A DNA stretch of 40,758 nucleotides, from contig JAHRHE010000011.1 in NCBI GenBank assembly GCA_020027965.1, positions 1-40,758 on the forward strand. The letters run 5' to 3'. Shown here piece by piece: positions 33,839 through 40,758 of this stretch; positions within the stretch are counted from its first letter, which is position 1; each line of letters starts with the position of its first letter. This DNA is from Nitrospirota bacterium (GTDB lineage Bacteria > Nitrospirota > Nitrospiria > Nitrospirales > Nitrospiraceae). The notes beneath the pieces were generated by a model. It had not been told where the DNA came from. It saw only the letters and a list, made by a program, of their open reading frames with translations, and made no database searches. A program made the position numbers and the translations under genes.

Positions 33839-35005
33839 ATGTTGAAACGGTACTTATTCGCTCCGGGTCCGACTCCGGTGCCGCCGGAAGTCCTGTTGGC
33901 GATGGCCAAGCCCGTCATCCATCACCGGGCGCCCGAGTTTGCTCAACTGTTCGGAGAGGTCCGGGAAGACCTCAAGTGGCTGTTTCAAACCAGGAATGAT
34001 GTACTCATCCTGGCCGCGTCCGGGACCGGCGGGATGGAAGGCTCGGTGGCGAACTTTCTGTCGCCGGGCGAGCGGGCGCTGGTGGTGAACGGCGGAAAAT
34101 TCGGCGAACGCTGGGGCAAGATTTGCAAGACCTTCGGCGTACAGGTGACCGAGCTCAAGGTGGAGTGGGGACAGTCGGTGGACCCTCAGGCCGTGGCCGA
34201 TGCCTTGAAGAAGGATCCGTCCATCAAGGCGGTGTATGTCCAGGCAAGTGAAACGTCTACCGGGGTCGCCCATGACGTCAAAAGGCTGGCCGAAGCGACG
34301 AAGGCACGCGAAGGGACGATTCTCGTGGTGGATGCGATCACCGCGCTGGGGGTCTTCGACATCAAGACCGACGTCTGGGGACTGGACGTCGTGGTGACCG
34401 GATCGCAAAAGGCTCTGATGCTGCCGCCCGGGCTGGCGTTCGTCAGCGTGAGCGAGAAGGCCTGGCAGATGGCCGACAAGGCGAAGAACGGGGCGTTCTA
34501 TTTCAATTTCAAGAAGGAGCGTGAGTCCCAAATCAAGAACCAGACGGCGTACACGCCCGCGGTGTCCATGATTCTGGGTCTGCAAGAAGTGCTGCGCATG
34601 CTCAAAGCGGAAGGATTGGACGCCGTGTTTGCCCGTCAGGCTCGCCTGGCCCACGCGATGCGCGAGGGGGTGCGGGCCGCCGGCCTCTCGCTGTTCGCGA
34701 AGCAGTCGCCAAGCGACGCCCTCACCGCGATTGCCGCGCCCGAGGGCGTGGACGGGCAGGCGATTTACAAGAACCTGCGGGTGCACTACGGGATCACGGC
34801 GGCCGGGGGGCAGGATCATCTCAAAGGCAAGATCTTCCGGGTCTCCCACATGGGATACATGGACACCTTCGATGTGATCACGGCGCTGGCGGCCATCGAG
34901 ATGGTGGTGAAGGGCTTAGGGTACCCGATGAAGTTAGGAAGCGGTGTGGCCAAGGCGCAGGAATTACTCATGGTGGGGGCGGAGGCCTCGGGCTCGAGGC
35001 GATAG
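33839..35005 (+). CDS. Class V aminotransferase (serine/alanine-glyoxylate type)
   Basis: A PLP enzyme of the serine-pyruvate / alanine-glyoxylate aminotransferase group. The 388-residue protein begins with RYLFAPGPTPVPPEV, has ASGTGGMEGSVANFLSPGE (phosphate-binding turn), QASETSTGVAHDV, VVDAITALGVFD, and the PLP lysine K191 in TGSQKALMLPPGLA. The C-terminal RVSHMGYMDTFDV is also present. It lies just before serA, so it may supply the transamination step in serine or glycine metabolism. Whether its natural substrate is phosphohydroxypyruvate, glyoxylate or hydroxypyruvate cannot be read from sequence. The ATG at 33839 has AAGGGAGAG upstream. Confidence 0.9.
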   Translation: MLKRYLFAPGPTPVPPEVLLAMAKPVIHHRAPEFAQLFGEVREDLKWLFQTRNDVLILAASGTGGMEGSVANFLSPGERALVVNGGKFGERWGKICKTFGVQVTELKVEWGQSVDPQAVADALKKDPSIKAVYVQASETSTGVAHDVKRLAEATKAREGTILVVDAITALGVFDIKTDVWGLDVVVTGSQKALMLPPGLAFVSVSEKAWQMADKAKNGAFYFNFKKERESQIKNQTAYTPAVSMILGLQEVLRMLKAEGLDAVFARQARLAHAMREGVRAAGLSLFAKQSPSDALTAIAAPEGVDGQAIYKNLRVHYGITAAGGQDHLKGKIFRVSHMGYMDTFDVITALAAIEMVVKGLGYPMKLGSGVAKAQELLMVGAEASGSRR

Positions 35006-35024
35006 GCACGGGGCGATGGGGGCG

Positions 35025-36617
35025 ATGAAGATTCTGGTCAGTGACAGCCTGTCGAAGCAAGGCCTCGAGATTCTGGTCAAGGCCGGGTTCACGGTTGACG
35101 TGAAGACCCAGCTCCCGAAAGAGGAGCTGCTCACGCTGATCCCGAACTACGATGCGCTGATCGTGCGCTCGGCCACGAAGGTCACCGCCGATGTGATCGC
35201 GGCCGCCGATCGCTTGAAAGTGATCGGGCGTGCGGGGTCCGGCTTGGACAACGTGGACACCCCAGCCGCCACCCGGCGCGGGATCGTCGTGATGAACACT
35301 CCGGGTGGGAACACGGTCACGACGGCCGAGCATACCATGGCGATGATTTTCGCGATGACCCGACGGATCCCCCAGGCAACGGCGTCGATGAAGGCCGGCA
35401 AGTGGGAGAAGGACCGCTTTATGGGGGTGGAACTCTACAACAAGACGTTGGGCGTCATCGGAATCGGGCAGATCGGCGGGTACCTCGCCAAGTTGTCCCA
35501 GGGCCTCTCCATGAGCGTGATTGCCTATGACCCCTACCTGGCTACCGAACGGGCTCGCGAGATGGGCGTCGAGGTGGTGGACCTGCCGGAACTGTTCCGA
35601 CGCGCGGACCTCATCTCCGTGCACACTCCCTTGACCGCCGAGACACGCTCGCTGATCAACGCCGCGGCCATCGCGCAGATGAAGGCAGGGGTCATGATCG
35701 TGAACTGCGCCCGGGGCGGGATCGTCCACGAGGCGGACCTGTACGAGGCGCTCAAGTCCAAGCGAGTCGCCGCCGCGGCCTTTGACGTGTTCGAAGAGGA
35801 ACCGATCAAGCCGGACCACCCGCTCCTGACTCTGGAGAATTTTATCTCCACGCCCCACATCGGGGCCTCGACCGGGGAAGCGCAGGAGAACGTGGCGGTC
35901 GGGATCGCCGAGCAGATCGTGGACTACTTCACCAAAGGGCTGGCGCGGGGGGCCGTCAATGTCCCGTCGGTTCCTGCAGAGCTGCTCCCTCGACTGCAGC
36001 CGTACCTGAATCTCGCGGAAAAGATCGGGCTGCTTCAGGCGCAGCTCTACGAAGGCGGCCTGGAGCGGGTGACGGTGGAGTACAGCGGGGAGGTGGCCAC
36101 GCTCGCCGTGGCTCCCTTGACGATCGCGGTGCTCAAAGGCCTGCTCACCCCCATCCTGGAAGATGCGGTCAATTTCGTGAATGCGCCGATCGTGGCCAAA
36201 GAGCGGGGGATTGAGGTGAAGGAGGTCAAGGGCGGGGATGCCGGCGACTTCACCAGCGTCATCAGGGTACGAATCGAGACGGGTAAGCAGACGCACCACG
36301 TGGCCGGGACGCTCTACAGCCGCAAGGATCCTCGCATTATCGAGATCGATAAGTTCCAGGTCGAGGTGGTCCCCGAAGGGCACATGATGCTGATCCTGAA
36401 CCAGGACCGGCCCGGCGTGATCGGCGCGGTGGGGCAAGTGCTGGGAGACCACCAGATCAACATCGCCCGCATGCAATGCTCGCGCGAGGAACGGGGCGGT
36501 CACGCACTGTTGATCATCGGGCTGGATGCCCCCCTGCCGGAAGGGGTCTTGAGCACGATCAAACGTGGGAAGTACATTCTTTCTGTCAAGTTGGTTGACC
36601 TCTCCAAGGGGGTGTAG
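35025..36617 (+). CDS. serA: D-3-phosphoglycerate dehydrogenase, long form
   Basis: This enzyme oxidises 3-phosphoglycerate to phosphohydroxypyruvate, the entry to serine synthesis. With the ATG at 35025 the protein is 530 residues, the type I long form. Substrate domain: MKILVSDSLSKQGLEIL and VRSATKVTADVI. NAD domain: GVIGIGQIGGYLAK, catalytic Arg in NCARGGIVHE, Glu and His in the later FEEEP and STPHIGASTGEAQENVA. An intervening ASB domain and a C-terminal ACT domain (about 455-530, LILNQDRPGVIGAVGQVLGDHQINIARMQ) indicate regulation by serine. The ATG at 35016 would add three residues. It is 19 bp downstream of the aminotransferase stop, thus one operon. Confidence 0.96.
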   Translation: MKILVSDSLSKQGLEILVKAGFTVDVKTQLPKEELLTLIPNYDALIVRSATKVTADVIAAADRLKVIGRAGSGLDNVDTPAATRRGIVVMNTPGGNTVTTAEHTMAMIFAMTRRIPQATASMKAGKWEKDRFMGVELYNKTLGVIGIGQIGGYLAKLSQGLSMSVIAYDPYLATERAREMGVEVVDLPELFRRADLISVHTPLTAETRSLINAAAIAQMKAGVMIVNCARGGIVHEADLYEALKSKRVAAAAFDVFEEEPIKPDHPLLTLENFISTPHIGASTGEAQENVAVGIAEQIVDYFTKGLARGAVNVPSVPAELLPRLQPYLNLAEKIGLLQAQLYEGGLERVTVEYSGEVATLAVAPLTIAVLKGLLTPILEDAVNFVNAPIVAKERGIEVKEVKGGDAGDFTSVIRVRIETGKQTHHVAGTLYSRKDPRIIEIDKFQVEVVPEGHMMLILNQDRPGVIGAVGQVLGDHQINIARMQCSREERGGHALLIIGLDAPLPEGVLSTIKRGKYILSVKLVDLSKGV

Positions 36618-36645
36618 TCCGGACTGAGCCACGAGACCGTACGCG

Positions 36646-38022
36646 ATGTCACGCTCCCCGTCCCAGGGCCTGCGCCCTCAGTTGGCCATGATGCAGCCGA
36701 ACGACCGATCCCTCATTCCCGCCGGTATGTCAGCGATCCTGCCGGAGACGGCCTCTCGCGTCCGGCGGCTGGAGGAAACGCTGCTGGCCTCGCTCGACCG
36801 CTGGGGCTACCAAGAAATCATTCCGCCCACGTTCGAATATCTGGACGTGCTGTCGGCCGGGTTGGAGCCGAAGGTGATCGAGCAGTGCTACACCTTCCCC
36901 GACCGGACCACCGGTCGGATCCTGCTCCTGCGGCCTGACGTCACGGCGCAGATTGCCAGGATCGTCGCCATGGGGATGGTGGAATCCACTCGCCCGCTCA
37001 GGTTGTGCTATCGCACCACCGTCTTTCGTTATGAGCCGGAGCATGTCGGACGCGAGCGCGAGATCTTCCAGGTTGGTGCCGAGCTCATCGGGGCCGATGA
37101 CGTGGCCATGGATGCCGAGATCATTGCCCTGATGATCGACTGTCTGATGCGCCTCGGGCTCTCTTCCTTCAAGATCTCGGTGGGGCACGTGGGATTCTTC
37201 CAGGCCTTGCTGGCCAGATCGGGGATGTCTGCAGAAGGGCAGAAGCGGGCCGAGCATGCCGCGGCGCGCAAAGACCTCCCCCGCCTCGCGGAAATCCTGA
37301 GCAAGGAGCAGGTTCCAGCCAAGGCGGCGAAGGCGATCCTGGAGGCCCCAGGCCTCTACGGGCGGCAGGAGGTGCTGGATCGAGGTCGCGTGCTCGCCGC
37401 CGGCGACCGGGGGCTGCGCGCCACCCTTCAACGCCTGACCGATGTGTATGAGCTGTTGAACGCAGCCGGTCTGGGAGAGTACCTGCTGATGGATCTGGGC
37501 GAGTTCCGAGGGTTCGATTACTATGATGGACTGGTGTTCGACGTGTTTGCCGAGGGCATCGGCTGTGAGTTGGGCGGGGGAGGGCGGTACAACCACCTGA
37601 TCGGGAGATTTGGTCGGCACCTTCCGTCTACCGGGTTTGCGTTCGATGTGGATCGGCTCTTCCGCGTGATCGAACGCGTGGAGGACGGCTTGTCTCGCGC
37701 ACAGGCGGACTTCTTCATCGTCTCCCCCGTGCAACACAGCGACAGGGTGTTCCGGGTCGCCCAGATGCTGAGGGACGGCGGGTTTCGGGCCATTCAGGGG
37801 ACGCTCCACGCGGCGGGCCCGGCAGGACTTCAGCGCGCCCTGGAGGAGGGGCGCCTGCTCGTGGCCTCGACGGTGGTGGTGCTGGGAGTCCCCGGAGTGG
37901 CTGCCGAGGAAGCCTTGGTGCTGGCGGAATCTTCGCTCCGCCGTCGCCGTTCCGGTTCGACCACGCCGACACAGCGGAAGGTCAAAATCAAGGATCTTCC
38001 CGGCTTGCCGGTGAAGAATTGA
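36646..38022 (+). CDS. hisZ: ATP phosphoribosyltransferase regulatory subunit
   Basis: HisZ is a histidyl-tRNA-synthetase paralog that, with the short HisG, forms the first enzyme of histidine synthesis. The 458-residue protein has a class II synthetase-like core: PAGMSAILPETASRVRRLEETL, motif 1-like WGYQEIIPPTFEYLDVLSAGL and motif 2-like RPLRLCYRTTVFRYE with REIFQVGAELIG. LMDLGEFRGFDYYDGLVFDVF and LGGGGRYNHLIGRFGR follow. It lacks a clear anticodon-binding domain; the C-terminal stretch is a shorter domain. HisZ presence predicts a short-form HisG elsewhere in the genome. It is 28 bp after serA, so it probably shares its transcript. Confidence 0.93.
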   Translation: MSRSPSQGLRPQLAMMQPNDRSLIPAGMSAILPETASRVRRLEETLLASLDRWGYQEIIPPTFEYLDVLSAGLEPKVIEQCYTFPDRTTGRILLLRPDVTAQIARIVAMGMVESTRPLRLCYRTTVFRYEPEHVGREREIFQVGAELIGADDVAMDAEIIALMIDCLMRLGLSSFKISVGHVGFFQALLARSGMSAEGQKRAEHAAARKDLPRLAEILSKEQVPAKAAKAILEAPGLYGRQEVLDRGRVLAAGDRGLRATLQRLTDVYELLNAAGLGEYLLMDLGEFRGFDYYDGLVFDVFAEGIGCELGGGGRYNHLIGRFGRHLPSTGFAFDVDRLFRVIERVEDGLSRAQADFFIVSPVQHSDRVFRVAQMLRDGGFRAIQGTLHAAGPAGLQRALEEGRLLVASTVVVLGVPGVAAEEALVLAESSLRRRRSGSTTPTQRKVKIKDLPGLPVKN

Positions 38023-38116
38023 CGATTGGCTCACTGTCGATTGAATGATTTTCCTGCCGGACCGATCTTCTACTGAATCAATGGCTCAATGATGCCATGA
38101 GTCAATTCTTATCGCG

Positions 38117-39463
38117 ATGAGTTCGCCGGACCTGACAGAACCGCGGCTTCCCCCGCAAAACCTCGAAGCTGAGCAGTGCGTCCTCGGCGCGATCCTGCTC
38201 GACAACTCGTCCATGGCCAAGGCGATGGAGATCGTCACGGAAGACGACTTCTATCGCACGGCCCACCGAAAGGTCTATCAGGCCATGCTCGAGCTCTCAG
38301 AACACGGCGAGGTGATCGACCAGATCACGCTCACGGAGCATTTGAAGTCCACAGGCCAGTTAGAGGCCGTTGGCGGAGCGGCATACCTGGCCGAAATGGT
38401 CCAGGTCGTTCCGACGGCCGCGAACATCAAATATCACAGCAAGATCGTGCGCGACAAAGCGCTCCTCCGTGGCTTGATCATGACCTCGACCGAGGTCATC
38501 ACGCGCGGATATGAGGGCGTCTCCTCGGTGGACGACCTGCTGGATTTTGCGGAGCGGACGGTCTTCAGTCTGGCGCAGGGGAAACTTGGCCGATCCTTCA
38601 CGCCGCTCCACCATATCATCAAAGAGAGCCTGGACCTGGTCGATCGCCTTTCGAAGCGGAAGGAACGGGTCACGGGGATCCCGACGGGATTCGAAGACCT
38701 CGATGATCTGACGGCCGGCCTGCAACCGTCCGATCTGATCGTGATCGCGGGCCGGCCCAGCATGGGCAAGACCAGCCTGGCGCTGGGCATGGCGCAGTCG
38801 GCGGCCGTCAAGCACCGCCAAGCGGTGGGGATCTTCAGCCTTGAAATGTCCAAGCCTCAACTGGTTCTGAGAATGCTCAGCTCGCAAGCGCACGTGGACT
38901 CCCACGCCCTTCGCACCGGCAAGCTGCAGAAGGAGGATTGGTGGCGATTGGCCGAGGCCGCGGGTCATCTGGAGCAGGCCCCGATTTTCATCGACGACAC
39001 CGGGGCCCTCACGGTGCAGCAGATGCGGGGGAAGGCGCGGCGGCTGAAAGCGGAGAGCGGGCTCGATCTGCTCATTGTGGACTATCTGCAGCTCATGCAA
39101 GGCCGCAGCGATGCGGAGTCACGACAACAGGAGATCTCGGACATCTCGCGGTCCCTCAAAGCTCTCGCCAAGGAGCTGAACATCCCCGTGGTGGCCTTGT
39201 CGCAGTTGAGCCGGGCCGTGGAAAGCCGAAAGCCGCCGATCCCCATGCTGGCAGACCTCCGGGAGAGTGGAGCGATCGAACAGGATGCAGACGTCGTGAT
39301 GTTCATCTATCGAGATGAAGAATACAACCCGGACTCGGAGAAGAAGGGAATCGCCGAAATCCTGGTGAAGAAGCACCGCAATGGTCCCACCGGGGATGTG
39401 AAGCTCGCCTTCCTGAATAAGTACGCCAAATTTGAAAACCTCTCGGATCGCGAAGCTGTTTGA
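38117..39463 (+). CDS. dnaB: Replicative DNA helicase DnaB
   Basis: The hexameric 5'-3' helicase that opens the replication fork. The 448-residue protein has the N-terminal primase-binding domain (about 10-115, LPPQNLEAEQCVLGAILLD), a linker helix, and the RecA-like domain with Walker A GRPSMGKTS (212-220). Walker B LLIVDYLQLM, the arginine-rich SQLSRAVESR and LRESGAIEQDADVVMFIYRDEEY follow. There is no intein. The ATG at 38117 follows a 94-bp gap after hisZ that contains short inverted segments but no clear terminator. Its stop codon overlaps the -35 box of the next gene's promoter. Confidence 0.97.
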   Translation: MSSPDLTEPRLPPQNLEAEQCVLGAILLDNSSMAKAMEIVTEDDFYRTAHRKVYQAMLELSEHGEVIDQITLTEHLKSTGQLEAVGGAAYLAEMVQVVPTAANIKYHSKIVRDKALLRGLIMTSTEVITRGYEGVSSVDDLLDFAERTVFSLAQGKLGRSFTPLHHIIKESLDLVDRLSKRKERVTGIPTGFEDLDDLTAGLQPSDLIVIAGRPSMGKTSLALGMAQSAAVKHRQAVGIFSLEMSKPQLVLRMLSSQAHVDSHALRTGKLQKEDWWRLAEAAGHLEQAPIFIDDTGALTVQQMRGKARRLKAESGLDLLIVDYLQLMQGRSDAESRQQEISDISRSLKALAKELNIPVVALSQLSRAVESRKPPIPMLADLRESGAIEQDADVVMFIYRDEEYNPDSEKKGIAEILVKKHRNGPTGDVKLAFLNKYAKFENLSDREAV

Positions 39464-39488
39464 CACCCTTTCGAGCGCTGCGTATAAT
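39460..39488 (+). promoter_or_regulatory. Perfect-consensus sigma-70 promoter
   Basis: TTGACA (39460-39465), exactly 17 bp, TATAAT (39483-39488): a full match to the sigma-70 consensus in both boxes. The dnaB TGA (39461-39463) lies inside the -35. Predicted transcription start is near 39495, about 20 nt before the ATG at 39515. Confidence 0.75.
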
Positions 39489-39514
39489 TCATTCAATTGC
39501 CGCTCCAAGCACTG

Positions 39515-40758
39515 ATGGACTCCGCTCGGCGATCGTTCATCTTCATGACTGACCCTCGCAGCAAGGCCCTAAGCGTGAACGCACGCGTCCACGGATGGCA
39601 CGCCTGCCTGCAGGTCTGGCAGGGGGCGGTCCAGAGCCTGCTCGCCTGTACCGTCCTGCTCATCTCCTGCACCTCGATTCCCGATCCGGCCGGAGAGCGG
39701 GCACATGCCGAGGCGGCCCTCTCCAGGGCGCTGAACCAACCCGCCACCCCGATCGATCCTCATGCCTATTATCACTTCATGCTCGGGTACCGGGCGGAAA
39801 TAGCTCAGGACTCCGAGCGGGCCATCCGCGAGTACACGGCCGCGCTCGGTGGAGATTCATCGTCTGCCTTTCTTCAGGCTCGCCTCGCCTCGACGTATTT
39901 CTCCGCTGGTGATGTCGCCAATGCGGTGGGCCTCGCCGACCGGGTCGCAGGCGCGGATGTCCACGATGCGTCGCTGCTGGTGATGGTCGCCGGGATCTAT
40001 GCTGGCGCCGGGCAGCTGGACAAGGCGATCTCTCTCTACGATCGGGCGATCGTGCTTGATCCCACCAAGAGTGACCCGTATTTCTCCAAAGGTATTCTGT
40101 TGGTAAACCTCAAACGCTACGAAGAGGCGGAGCGCGCCTTTGAGTCCGGAATCCAACATGCCAGCCAGTCGCCGGTCGGGTACTACTACCTGGGACGCAT
40201 CGGAGTGGAAACCAAGCAGCCGCACCGGGCCATAGAGAACTTTGAGCGGGCGATCGCCGTGAATCCGACGTTCGAACCCGCCTACGTGGCCCTGGCTACG
40301 GTGTATGAGTCCGAGCAGGATCGTGGAAAAGCCGCCGCGGTGTACCGGAGATATCTCCTGCAGGTCGATCCCCGAAGCCGAGAAATCCGCCAGCAGCTCA
40401 TCAGACTCTATCTGATCGACAAGTCCTACCGCGAGGCGCTCACGGAACTGGAAGTCATCCTCGCAGAGGACCCGAGTGATCTGGACGCCCAGCTCCGCGC
40501 AGGCCTCATCCATGGAGAGCTGAAGGATTATTCCAAGGCGATCGAGAAGCTCACCGCCATCCTGGCGGCCCGCCCCGGTGAGCTTCGGGTCCGCGACTAC
40601 CTCGGTCTGATGTACGAGGAAAGCAAGGACTACGATAGCGCGCTTCGGGCATACGAGGCCAACCTCAAGTTGCAGCCCACCTATGTGGACGCCCACATGC
40701 ATATGGGCTTCCTCCTCTACCGCCTGAAACGGTATCCGGAGGCGATCTCGCACCTCAC
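39515..40758 (+). CDS. TPR lipoprotein, truncated by window end
   Basis: The frame is open from the ATG at 39515 to the last base (at least 414 codons, no stop). A basic N-terminal stretch is followed by a hydrophobic segment with a lipobox-like LLISC near residue 53-57, so lipidation at that Cys is inferred. An ATG at 39545 or the GTG at 39575 would give a more normal signal peptide. The rest is an array of about ten 34-residue TPRs, for example AGQLDKAISLYDRAIVLDPT, KRYEEAERAFESGIQ and KQPHRAIENFERAIAVNP. It is probably a periplasm-facing scaffold protein. It has its own strong promoter and so is not simply part of the dnaB transcript. Confidence 0.82.
   Translation, partial: MDSARRSFIFMTDPRSKALSVNARVHGWHACLQVWQGAVQSLLACTVLLISCTSIPDPAGERAHAEAALSRALNQPATPIDPHAYYHFMLGYRAEIAQDSERAIREYTAALGGDSSSAFLQARLASTYFSAGDVANAVGLADRVAGADVHDASLLVMVAGIYAGAGQLDKAISLYDRAIVLDPTKSDPYFSKGILLVNLKRYEEAERAFESGIQHASQSPVGYYYLGRIGVETKQPHRAIENFERAIAVNPTFEPAYVALATVYESEQDRGKAAAVYRRYLLQVDPRSREIRQQLIRLYLIDKSYREALTELEVILAEDPSDLDAQLRAGLIHGELKDYSKAIEKLTAILAARPGELRVRDYLGLMYEESKDYDSALRAYEANLKLQPTYVDAHMHMGFLLYRLKRYPEAISHL

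Noticed and set aside
34968-36632. 554-codon minus-strand open frame over serA
   Set aside because: Opposite an unambiguous serA; His/Asp/Arg-rich low-complexity translation without any recognisable fold.
38023-38116. Terminator between hisZ and dnaB
   Set aside because: Short inverted segments (atggc...gccat with flanking gaat/attc) are separated by bulges and no T-run follows; the pairing is too weak to call.

Overview
The window is about 40.8 kb of high-GC bacterial chromosome. Gene content fits a Nitrospira-like member of the Nitrospirota: a HisZ-type histidine pathway, a PilT/PilU pair, a membrane-anchored monohaem cytochrome c, a stand-alone GroES, a complete kdp potassium-pump operon with a neighbouring porin, and many TPR proteins. 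This assignment is an inference from gene content and base composition; no marker gene was searched.

Layout. (1) 1-1827: purA followed by tRNA-Lys(UUU). (2) 1828-9912: a lower-GC accessory region that starts exactly at the tRNA-Lys 3' end. The last 41 bp of the tRNA recur at 2484-2702, but this second copy is split by a 178-bp element that can fold into one long nested hairpin. The region carries three different cation diffusion facilitator (CDF) metal transporters, small secreted or lipoprotein genes of unknown function, two small TPR proteins and a truncated DUF4258-type gene. The third CDF gene sits in a 693-bp unit bounded by perfect 15-bp inverted repeats, with no transposase. (3) 9981-12740: an orphan groES with an enlarged roof loop, then a class A penicillin-binding protein on the minus strand. 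(4) 13033-22731: kdpFABCDE, preceded by two tiny unannotated membrane-peptide genes and followed by a convergent beta-barrel porin. Similar T-rich candidate KdpE sites lie upstream of both the kdp genes and the porin.

(5) 23311-27540: tRNA-Glu(UUC), an FGE/SUMF-fold lipoprotein-like gene without the catalytic cysteines, a thioredoxin-fold protein, a small basic protein, nicotinate phosphoribosyltransferase and a c-type cytochrome. (6) 27582-31116, minus strand: pilU, pilT, bioF. (7) 31303-33543: a YfgM-like TPR membrane protein convergent with an MltD-type lytic transglycosylase. (8) 33839-40758: a class V aminotransferase, serA, hisZ and dnaB in one direction, then a TPR lipoprotein that runs off the window. 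It is driven by a perfect TTGACA-N17-TATAAT promoter overlapping the dnaB stop codon.

Functionally, region 4 forms a potassium-starvation unit (pump, sensor kinase and regulator, plus a probable outer-membrane entry route). Region 8 begins with a serine/glyoxylate amino-acid pair. The accessory region is biased toward divalent-metal efflux. No CRISPR array, rRNA, integrase or transposase gene was seen.
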